Below, piece by piece: positions 6,192-12,372 of a stretch of DNA of 12,372 bases (positions within the stretch are counted from its first letter, which is position 1; each line of letters begins with the position of its first letter). The stretch is from WTJX01 sp045106295 (GTDB lineage Bacteria > Bacteroidota > Bacteroidia > Cytophagales > JAAEPT01), in assembly GCA_045106295.1 (NCBI GenBank), contig JBGCEI010000203.1:1-12372 (forward strand). The letters run 5' to 3'. The notes beneath the pieces were generated by a model. The model did no database searches. It was given only the letters and a program-made list of their open reading frames with translations, and was not told the origin of the DNA. The translations under genes and the position numbers were made by a program.

Positions 6192-7304
6192 TTATTCGTT
6201 GAAAATTTCTGAATAGAGTTTATTAGAAAGTAACCCTCGAAAAAAAGTTGCTATCGCATCAATATCATCATTTTTAACTTTCTGAAAGTATTCATTTAAA
6301 AGTGCAGTGTCTTCAGATAATATTGTTTTTATTTTTTTATGAGTATAACAAATTAACTCTCCCGTTTTTTTGTTAATCAATCCAACTGATTTTTTACTTG
6401 CTGATGCAGAACTAGCGAGAGCTCCTATTAGTCCACCTCCAAAAATAACGGTATTTGTATTAGCTTTTGTATAATCATATATCTGATCATAAATAAGATA
6501 AAAATCATTTGTCACATCATATAATTTTAGTAAATGATTTTTAGGATAATAAAAGCTAGCGTTTACGTAAGAATCATTATTGTTCTTAATAAAGAAAAAA
6601 GAGTTTTGCTTTTTTAACGTTGAATCTATGGCTTGATAAGTATGAACTAATCCATTATCTTTTTTTTCTTTAATTAAAAAATGACTTGAGAACGAAGGGT
6701 TATTGTCTTTAAACTCTTTATAGCTTAAATAATGAGAAGTTGGGAGCCCCTCGTTTTTACTAATAATATCAAAAGGGTAGTTAAGGTTAAAATCATATAT
6801 TGATTTTTTAATTACTGTTATTATAGATTTCTCTATGTATTTGGCAACTACACCTATTTGAGTATAAGTTAAAATTAAATTATAATTACCATTGTCATCT
6901 TTCATAAAAAACTGCATGCCAACATATAGTCTAGGATTAGGTGTTGGTAATAGATTTTTCAATATTCTTATATCAGTAATGTTAATCCATAAATTTCTTT
7001 TTTTTCTTATTGGGTAAGACGCTACAATAGCATTTTTTATTAGCTCATTAACCGGGATTGTATTACTAACTATATTTATCCTATCGTCACAAAAAATAGG
7101 AGGTAAGGAAATAGGGTCAATATCTATTGTTACCTTTTCTAAGCCTACTGTGATTCTATCTGGATTAGCCCACCATAATTTTACTTTTTTAGGGTTAAGG
7201 ATATAATCTTCACAGTTTTTATAGACTGTTTTTTTATTTAAAGGCTGTGATAAAGATGTAAGTGCAAAGAGAATTGTACACAGAATTGAATAAACTAGTT
7301 TCAT
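6192..7304 (-). CDS. Hypothetical secreted protein with C-terminal Gly-rich segment
   Basis: I do not recognise this 370-aa protein. Residues 1-20 form a signal peptide (KLVYSILCTILFALTSLS), so it is exported. The mature part is rich in Asn, Lys, Ile and Tyr, with only two mature cysteines before residue 300 (Cys31 and Cys72), which could form a disulfide. Residues 285-303 (TVIFGGGLIGALASSASAS) are a hydrophobic glycine-zipper-like stretch that could be a single membrane or membrane-inserting segment. Residues 328-360 (LSEDTALLNEYFQKVKND...) look helical and resemble short C-terminal helices of other secreted Bacteroidota proteins, but that is only an impression. It starts 25 bp after the MetZ-like gene on the same strand and could be cotranscribed with it. 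Its sequence looks even more AT-rich than the neighbours, which may point to recent acquisition or weak constraint. Confidence 0.75.
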   Translation of the reverse strand: MKLVYSILCTILFALTSLSQPLNKKTVYKNCEDYILNPKKVKLWWANPDRITVGLEKVTIDIDPISLPPIFCDDRINIVSNTIPVNELIKNAIVASYPIRKKRNLWINITDIRILKNLLPTPNPRLYVGMQFFMKDDNGNYNLILTYTQIGVVAKYIEKSIITVIKKSIYDFNLNYPFDIISKNEGLPTSHYLSYKEFKDNNPSFSSHFLIKEKKDNGLVHTYQAIDSTLKKQNSFFFIKNNNDSYVNASFYYPKNHLLKLYDVTNDFYLIYDQIYDYTKANTNTVIFGGGLIGALASSASASKKSVGLINKKTGELICYTHKKIKTILSEDTALLNEYFQKVKNDDIDAIATFFRGLLSNKLYSEIFNE

Positions 7305-7329
7305 GTTTTTTGTTTTTATAATCTATAAA

Positions 7330-8499
7330 TTATTTCGATGCTTGAATAGATTTTTCTATTTCAGCAATGATATCATCGCTGTGTTCTAAACCAACCGATA
7401 CACGGATTAAACCAGGGTAAATTCCAACTCTTACTCTGTCTTCTTCTGTTAGTTTACAGTGTGTGGTAGAGGCTGGGTGATTTAAGATTGTACGGCAATC
7501 TCCTAAATTAGAAGTAAAAGAAAGGTTCTCAATTGCATTCAAGAATTTCTTTCCTCTTTCCAAGCCTCCTTTAATGGTAAAGGAAACAATAGAACCACCT
7601 TGAGTCATTTGCTCTTTAGCTAACTCATATTGGGGATGACTCTTTAAGAAAGGATATTTTACAGATTCTACTTCTTCATGATTTTCTAAATACTCAGCTA
7701 TTTTTAAAGCATTTTCACAATGACGATCTAAACGGACAGCTAAAGTTTCTAAACTTTTTGAAAGCTCCCATGCATTAAATGGAGACATAGAAGGGCCTGT
7801 GTGTCTAGCAAAAAAGCGCATTTTAGCAATCAATTCTTTTTTACCGACTATTAATCCACCTAACACACGTCCTTGTCCGTCCATTAGCTTGGTTGCTGAA
7901 TGCATCACAATGTCTGCACCGTATTTGATAGGCTGCTGTAAATAAGGCGTTGCAAAGCAATTGTCTACATTGAGTAAGATATTATGTTTTTTACAAAGCT
8001 TACCTATCCATTCTAAATCTATAAGGTCTAATGCTGGGTTAGAAGGCGTTTCTAGAAATATCATTTTGGTATTTGGTTGAATCAATGATTCCCATTCTTC
8101 TGTTTTGTCAATATCTGCATAGGTGAACTCTATTCCCCAATTAGGGAAAATATTCGTTAGTATTTGATGAGTAGAACCAAATACCGAACGACACACCAAA
8201 ACATGGTCTCCTTGACTTAAAAAAGGAGCAATACTTGTGAAAATGGCGGACATTCCAGAGCTTGTAGCTAACCCATCTTCAGCGCCTTCCATTTCACATA
8301 CTTTCTGAATCAATTCAGTAGTATTAGGATTGGAATAACGAGAGTAGATATTTCCTTCTTCATCGTCGGAAAAAAGTGCAACAGCCTGTTCAGCGCTATC
8401 AAACATAAAACTAGAAGTTAAGTACATTGGAACTGAGTGTTCCCTATATTGACTTCTATCTATTTGCCCTCGTATAGCTTTTGACTCAAAATTTTCCAT
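7330..8499 (-). CDS. metZ: MetZ/MetB-type PLP enzyme (O-succinylhomoserine sulfhydrylase-like)
   Basis: This 389-aa member of the Cys/Met metabolism PLP family is of typical length. The PLP lysine is K204 in HSATKLMDGQG, the aspartate that contacts the PLP ring nitrogen is D179 in NVDN, the phosphate-binding turn is SSGMSA (80-85) and the cofactor-binding YSRYSNPN of the neighbouring subunit is at 52-59. The C-terminal RVSVGLEH block with the substrate-carboxylate arginine is present. The family includes O-succinylhomoserine sulfhydrylase, cystathionine gamma-synthase and methionine gamma-lyase; sequence alone does not separate them safely. MetZ is favoured because similar Bacteroidota proteins carry that name and because the divergent neighbour is MetY. 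It lies 23 bp after the OsmC-family gene and is probably cotranscribed from the promoter at 8961-8968. Confidence 0.88.
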   Translation of the reverse strand: MENFESKAIRGQIDRSQYREHSVPMYLTSSFMFDSAEQAVALFSDDEEGNIYSRYSNPNTTELIQKVCEMEGAEDGLATSSGMSAIFTSIAPFLSQGDHVLVCRSVFGSTHQILTNIFPNWGIEFTYADIDKTEEWESLIQPNTKMIFLETPSNPALDLIDLEWIGKLCKKHNILLNVDNCFATPYLQQPIKYGADIVMHSATKLMDGQGRVLGGLIVGKKELIAKMRFFARHTGPSMSPFNAWELSKSLETLAVRLDRHCENALKIAEYLENHEEVESVKYPFLKSHPQYELAKEQMTQGGSIVSFTIKGGLERGKKFLNAIENLSFTSNLGDCRTILNHPASTTHCKLTEEDRVRVGIYPGLIRVSVGLEHSDDIIAEIEKSIQASK

Positions 8500-8522
8500 T
8501 TCTCTTAATTTTAAATGCGCTA

Positions 8523-8942
8523 CTAATTATTTAATGTCAAGCTATGTGTGATTTTAGCTGTTGACTCTAATATTTTAGTTACAGAGCAATATTTATCCAT
8601 CGATAGATTGATTGCTTTTTCGATTTTAGCTCTGTCCTTTTCTTGACCTGTGATTATATATTCTACATGAATATCTGTAAATAGAGAAGGAACCGCATCA
8701 GTGTCTCTGTCAGCATGTACTTTTACATCATAACTTTCTAGTTTTACCTTCATTTTCTCTAAAATGCTTAATACATCCATAGAAGAACATCCACCTAACC
8801 CCATGAGAACCAATTCCATTGGTCTAGCACCCAATCCTTTCCCTCCAATGGAAGGTGAACCATCAAGATTTACTTCATTTCCATCTGAATTGGTAGCTGT
8901 AAGGTGTACAGATTCGTTATTTCTTGTCAATTGAATATCCAT
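8523..8942 (-). CDS. OsmC family protein
   Basis: This 139-aa protein of the OsmC/Ohr superfamily has both conserved redox cysteines: C52 in GLGGCSSMDV and C119 in DKYCSV, and the family Glu at 43 in RPMELVLMG. OsmC/Ohr proteins reduce organic hydroperoxides with a thiol pair at a dimer interface. The shorter YhfA-like subgroup, which this resembles in its SPSIGGKGLGARPMELVLMGLGGCS layout, has no firmly assigned substrate. It is cytoplasmic (no signal peptide). As first gene of the unit leading to the MetZ-like enzyme it may have a role in sulfur or thiol metabolism, which is inference from context only. The ATG at 8942 follows a clear -7 box by 18 nt. Confidence 0.92.
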   Translation of the reverse strand: MDIQLTRNNESVHLTATNSDGNEVNLDGSPSIGGKGLGARPMELVLMGLGGCSSMDVLSILEKMKVKLESYDVKVHADRDTDAVPSLFTDIHVEYIITGQEKDRAKIEKAINLSMDKYCSVTKILESTAKITHSLTLNN

Positions 8943-8960
8943 TGGACTATCTCTTTTTCA

Positions 8961-8968
8961 CAAAGGTA
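8961..8968 (-). promoter_or_regulatory. -7 promoter box of the OsmC-metZ unit
   Basis: The minus strand reads TACCTTTG, a perfect TAnnTTTG, 18 nt upstream of the OsmC ATG. It is divergent from the metY promoter about 150 bp away. Confidence 0.5.
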
Positions 8969-9042
8969 ATAGTTCTAGACATATAATTGAGTAGTAAAAT
9001 GAATTTTAACCAAATAATATTTTGTTATAGCCGCTATTGAGT

Positions 9043-9070
9043 TGATTCAAAAGAATTTTATTTTGAATCA
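9043..9070. promoter_or_regulatory. Interrupted palindrome between divergent promoters
   Basis: Perfect 10-bp arms TGATTCAAAA (9043-9052) and TTTTGAATCA (9061-9070) are separated by 8 bp. The element lies 45 bp upstream of the metY -7 box and 75 bp upstream of the OsmC -7 box. No T-run follows, so a dimeric regulator's operator is more likely than a terminator. The regulator is unknown. Confidence 0.4.
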
Positions 9071-9114
9071 TTCGCTTTAGACGAAATTATTAGTAGTTTT
9101 TCGTGTAATTTTCT

Positions 9115-9122
9115 TACTTTTG
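9115..9122 (+). promoter_or_regulatory. -7 promoter box of metY
   Basis: TACTTTTG matches TAnnTTTG. Transcription would begin around 9127-9130, at the very 5' base of the leader hairpin. Because this box overlaps position 9120, a TTG start there for metY is impossible in practice and the ATG at 9180 is preferred. Confidence 0.55.
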
Positions 9123-9126
9123 TGGA

Positions 9127-9175
9127 ACATTCGCTCGCTTCTGTATGTTTGTGAGGGAATTGTACTAAAAAATAA
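9127..9175 (+). promoter_or_regulatory. Candidate SAM-II-like riboswitch in the metY leader
   Basis: ATTCGCTCGC (9129-9138) pairs with GTGAGGGAAT (9151-9160) with one G-G mismatch and one wobble, leaving a 12-nt loop. Part of that loop, GTAT (9143-9146), can pair with GTAC (9162-9165) just 3' of the stem, making an H-type pseudoknot. This is followed by CTAAAAAAT (9165-9173), close to the GCUAAAAAG tail of SAM-II. Size, order of the helices and position before metY all fit SAM-II, which senses S-adenosylmethionine and blocks translation. The conserved loop GAUUU is not clearly present (GCTTC instead) and no AGG ribosome site is seen, so the assignment is tentative. Confidence 0.4.
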
Positions 9176-9179
9176 TACT

Positions 9180-10469
9180 ATGAAGTTCGAAACTTTACAA
9201 TTGCACGCTGGTCAAGAAGTAGATTCAGTAACCAACTCAAGGGCAGTACCTATTTATCAAACTACTTCTTATGTATTTAATGATTCAGATCATGCAGCCA
9301 ATCTGTTTGGTTTAAAAGAATTTGGTAACATATATACTAGGATTATGAATCCTACTACTGATGTGCTAGAAAAAAGAATAGCTGCTTTGGAAGGTGGTGT
9401 CGCTGCTGTAGCAACTGCTTCAGGACAATCTGCTCAGTTTTTAGCCTTAACCAATATTTTAGAATCAGGACATAATTTTGTTTCTAGCGCCTTTCTTTAT
9501 GGAGGGACATACAATCAGTTTAAAGTTCAGTTTAAACGTTTGGGAATAGAAGCTCGATTTGCAGAAGGAAACGATGCTTCTGATTTTGAAAATAAAATAG
9601 ATGATAATACAAGAGCTATTTATTTAGAAACAATCGGTAATCCAGAATTAAGCATCTTAGATTTCGAAGCTATTGCAGCAGTTGCTCAAAAAAACAACAT
9701 TCCTTTGGTTGTAGATAACACATTTGGAGCAGGAGGTTATTTCTTTCAGCCCATTAAGCATGGTGCAAACATCGTAACAGAATCAGCCACTAAATGGATA
9801 GGTGGTCACGGAACTACTATTGGTGGAGTAATAGTAGATGGAGGTAACTTTGACTGGTCTAGTGGTAAATTTCCTCAATTTACTGAGCCAAGTGAAGGAT
9901 ACCACGGGATGAAATTTTGGGATGTATTCGGAGAAGGAAATCCATTAGGTCTACCCAATGTGGCATTCTCTATTCGAGCTAGAGTAGAAGGTTTAAGAGA
10001 TTATGGACCTGCAATTAGTCCAATGAGTGCTTTTCAATTGATACAAGGAGTAGAGACACTTTCTTTACGTATGGAACGTACAGCTGAAAATGCTCAGAAA
10101 GTTGCTGAAAAATTAGAGAATAATCCTAAAATTAATTCAGTAAATTATCCTGGACTACAATCTAGTAAATACCATACACTTGCTAAAAAGTATTTGACTA
10201 ATGGTTTTGGAGGTGTATTAAGTTTCGAGTTGAAAGATGGGTTTGAAGCAGCTAAAAAATTCATTAACAACCTACAATTAGTATCTCATTTAGCAAATGT
10301 GGGAGATGCTAAGACATTAGTCATTCACCCTGCATCAACAACGCATGAACAGTTGAGTTCAGAAGAGCAATTAGCAAGTGGAATTACTCCAGGTATGGTT
10401 CGTTTGTCTGTAGGAATTGAACATATTGACGATATCTTAGCGGATATTGAACAAGCGTTAAACGCATAA
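9180..10469 (+). CDS. metY: O-acetylhomoserine sulfhydrylase (MetY)
   Basis: This enzyme makes homocysteine from O-acetylhomoserine and sulfide, the direct sulfhydrylation route to methionine. With the ATG at 9180 the protein is 429 aa, normal for MetY and longer than MetB/MetZ; it opens with the family's MKFETLQLHAG. The PLP lysine is K205 in ESATKWIGGHG, the ring-nitrogen aspartate D179 in VVDN, and the cofactor-binding block IYTRIMNPTTD is at 51-61. The MetY-specific insertion after the lysine (VDGGNFDW...GYHGMKFWDVFG) is present. An upstream in-frame TTG at 9120 would add 20 residues but lies inside the promoter. The sulfite reductase gene follows after 38 bp, so sulfide production and use are probably cotranscribed. 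Confidence 0.94.
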   Translation: MKFETLQLHAGQEVDSVTNSRAVPIYQTTSYVFNDSDHAANLFGLKEFGNIYTRIMNPTTDVLEKRIAALEGGVAAVATASGQSAQFLALTNILESGHNFVSSAFLYGGTYNQFKVQFKRLGIEARFAEGNDASDFENKIDDNTRAIYLETIGNPELSILDFEAIAAVAQKNNIPLVVDNTFGAGGYFFQPIKHGANIVTESATKWIGGHGTTIGGVIVDGGNFDWSSGKFPQFTEPSEGYHGMKFWDVFGEGNPLGLPNVAFSIRARVEGLRDYGPAISPMSAFQLIQGVETLSLRMERTAENAQKVAEKLENNPKINSVNYPGLQSSKYHTLAKKYLTNGFGGVLSFELKDGFEAAKKFINNLQLVSHLANVGDAKTLVIHPASTTHEQLSSEEQLASGITPGMVRLSVGIEHIDDILADIEQALNA

Positions 10470-10507
10470 TTTTAAAGAATATTACCTTATACGTAGCATA
10501 ATTTTTT

Positions 10508-12372
10508 ATGAGCACATTAGACTTATCAAAAGTACAAGATGAAAGAGCGAAGGAAGATATCGTTGAATTGAATGATAAAATCCAGTCGTTTAGAGCAGGA
10601 AATGAGGACGAAGAGAAATTCAGGTCTTTCCGTTTATCTAGAGGAGTCTATGGGCAACGTCAAGAAGGTGTTCAAATGATTCGTATCAAACTGCCTTATG
10701 GTAAAGTAACTGCTAAGCAGTTAATTAAAATTGCAGACGTAGCTGATAAATATGCGACTCCAAAAATGCACTTAACGACTAGACAAGATATTCAAGTTCA
10801 CTACGTCAAAATGGACGAATCTCCACTAGTTTGGGCAGAATTAGAAGAAGAAGGAATAACACTAAGAGAAGCGTGTGGTAATACGGTACGTAACGTAACA
10901 GCTTCTGCCATAGCGGGTATTGACCCGGAAGAACCGTTTGATATTACTCCTTACGCTCATTCTTTATTCGAATACTTTTTAAGAAATCCTATCTGTCAGG
11001 AAATGGGTAGAAAGTTTAAAGTATCGTTTTCTTCTAGTGAGAAAGACTCTGGATATTCGTTTATGCATGATATTGGGTTTATTCCAGTAGTTAAAAACGG
11101 AGAAAAAGGTTTTATTGTTAATGTAGCAGGAGGCCTAGGTTCTCAGCCAGCCTTAGCACAAAATGCATTTGACTTTTTACCTACGGATGAAATGATCCCA
11201 TTCATGGAAGCTTGTCTACGAGTATTTGACCGCTATGGAGAAAGATCTTCAAGAGGGAAGGCAAGAATGAAATTCTTGGTAAAGAAAATCGGAATAGAAG
11301 CATTTATGAAATTGGTTAAGGAACAACAAAAAGCCCTAATCAACAAAAAAGTAGCTATTGATGAGTCTATTGTAAGGGAAGTAAGCTTCGGCTCTAAAAC
11401 TGACTTTACAGAAACTACACCTGTAGACGCTAAACTGTACGAAGAATGGTTCAAGACAAATGTATTTGAACAAAAACAAAAAGATGCATATGGTGTGTAT
11501 GTAAAATTAACAATAGGTGATATTACGAACGACCATGCAAGAGCAATGGCTGACTTGGTAAACCAAGGATATATTGCCGATGATATTCGTGTTACGGTAA
11601 ATCAAGGTTTCTTATTAAAGTATGCTCGTAAGGAAGGATTAGTAGAGCTGTTTAATAAACTACATGCACTAGGATTAGCAAATCCAGGTTTTGACAGTAC
11701 AGCAGATATTACAGCTTGTCCAGGAACAGATACGTGTAACCTAGGAATAGCAAGTAGTACAGGGATTTCTAGAGAACTAGAAAGACTAATGAACGAAGAA
11801 CACAGAGACTTAATTTATAATCAAGACATTAAAATTAAGATCAGTGGATGTATGAATGCTTGTGGACAACACAGTATTGCAAACATTGGTTTCCAAGGGA
11901 TGTCTATTAAGAAAGGTGCTTTGGTAATGCCTGCTCTGCAGTTATTATTAGGTGGTGGTTTCGATAGTGAAGGAAAGCCAAGCATTGCTGATAAAGTGGT
12001 GAAATTGCCTTCTAAACGAGTGCCAGCAGCATTTACTAAGATATTAGAAGATTACGAAGAGAATGGTTTTGAAGGGGAATACTTCAATAATTATTACAGA
12101 AGACAGGTAGAAGCAGATAAAATGTATTTCTTCCAGTTAATGAAGCCTTACACAGACACAACTGATATTCCTGAAGACTACTATATCGATTGGGGGACAG
12201 ACGAAAAATACGTGAAAGCAGTAGGAGTAGGAGAGTGTGCAGGTGTCATTTTAGACTTAGTAGGTACGTTATTATTGGAGGCAGAAGAAAAGTTTGTTTC
12301 TGGGAAAACAGCTTTAGAAAGAGGATATTGGCAAGACTCTATTTACTTCTCGTACAAAACGATGGTATTAGG
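10508..12372 (+). CDS. Siroheme sulfite/nitrite reductase with HEPN-like C-terminus, partial
   Basis: This frame starts at ATG 10508 and is still open at the window edge (621 codons seen). It is a siroheme and [4Fe-4S] enzyme that reduces sulfite to sulfide, or nitrite to ammonia. The cluster cysteines are C404 and C410 (ACPGTDTCNLG), then C448 and C452 (SGCMNACGQH). Siroheme-binding arginines are probably R92 in TTRQDIQ and R128 in GNTVRNV. Two ferredoxin-like/siroheme half repeats are visible, starting near residues 40 and 315. After about residue 565 the protein continues as an extra helical segment (ECAGVILDLV, then EEKFVSGKTALERGYWQDSI), which resembles the HEPN domain fused to this enzyme in Bacteroidota; its end lies outside the window. 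Placement behind metY argues for sulfite as the physiological substrate. Confidence 0.9.
   Translation, partial: MSTLDLSKVQDERAKEDIVELNDKIQSFRAGNEDEEKFRSFRLSRGVYGQRQEGVQMIRIKLPYGKVTAKQLIKIADVADKYATPKMHLTTRQDIQVHYVKMDESPLVWAELEEEGITLREACGNTVRNVTASAIAGIDPEEPFDITPYAHSLFEYFLRNPICQEMGRKFKVSFSSSEKDSGYSFMHDIGFIPVVKNGEKGFIVNVAGGLGSQPALAQNAFDFLPTDEMIPFMEACLRVFDRYGERSSRGKARMKFLVKKIGIEAFMKLVKEQQKALINKKVAIDESIVREVSFGSKTDFTETTPVDAKLYEEWFKTNVFEQKQKDAYGVYVKLTIGDITNDHARAMADLVNQGYIADDIRVTVNQGFLLKYARKEGLVELFNKLHALGLANPGFDSTADITACPGTDTCNLGIASSTGISRELERLMNEEHRDLIYNQDIKIKISGCMNACGQHSIANIGFQGMSIKKGALVMPALQLLLGGGFDSEGKPSIADKVVKLPSKRVPAAFTKILEDYEENGFEGEYFNNYYRRQVEADKMYFFQLMKPYTDTTDIPEDYYIDWGTDEKYVKAVGVGECAGVILDLVGTLLLEAEEKFVSGKTALERGYWQDSIYFSYKTMVL

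Noticed and set aside
9120..9179. TTG at 9120 as the metY start, adding 20 residues
   Set aside because: It lies inside the TACTTTTG promoter box, and the extension does not look like the family; the ATG at 9180 gives the standard N-terminus.

Overview
The window looks like chromosomal DNA from a member of the Bacteroidota, most likely a flavobacterium-like organism. The DNA is AT-rich. The starts of several genes are preceded by the phylum's -7 promoter box TAnnTTTG rather than a sigma70 -10 box (before the antitoxin, dnaX, the OsmC gene and metY), and clear Shine-Dalgarno sequences are mostly absent. The protein set also fits: a long secreted M16 peptidase, a DnaX without the zinc-finger cysteines, and a one-piece siroheme sulfite/nitrite reductase that runs into a HEPN-like C-terminal region.

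Layout. Positions 1-236 hold no convincing gene but contain an 81-bp nested inverted repeat. Positions 237-799 (minus) are a two-gene toxin-antitoxin module of the RelE/ParE type. Positions 925-3840 (minus) encode a full-length M16 zinc peptidase with a signal peptide. The 192-bp gap behind it carries two unrelated, degenerate 7-bp-period repeats. Positions 4033-5771 (minus) are dnaX, the clamp-loader subunit gene. It is split between two frames at a run of ten A residues, and a second, 16-base homopolymer sits inside its ATPase part. Positions 5772-6191 have no gene but hold a strong hairpin followed by T residues. Positions 6192-8942 (minus) look like one transcription unit: an OsmC-family protein, a MetZ-type PLP enzyme and an unrecognised secreted protein. 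A 237-bp divergent promoter region follows, containing an interrupted palindrome and a candidate SAM-II-like riboswitch leader. Positions 9180-12372 (plus) hold metY and then the sulfite reductase gene, which runs off the window.

How the genes work together. The right-hand third is a sulfur-assimilation and methionine block. Sulfite reductase would make sulfide, MetY would join sulfide to O-acetylhomoserine to give homocysteine, and the divergent MetZ-like enzyme does related chemistry on an activated homoserine. Control by S-adenosylmethionine through the metY leader would make sense but is inferred only from the fold.

The most interesting item is dnaX. Its zero frame ends two codons after A10 (a gamma-like product of 365 aa). 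The -1 frame stays open for another 215 codons with a recognisable tau-like C-terminal domain (579 aa in total). An AGGAG sequence lies exactly 10 nt before the run, the spacing known from the E. coli dnaX frameshift site. This may be programmed recoding or slippage; a one-base homopolymer error is the main alternative.
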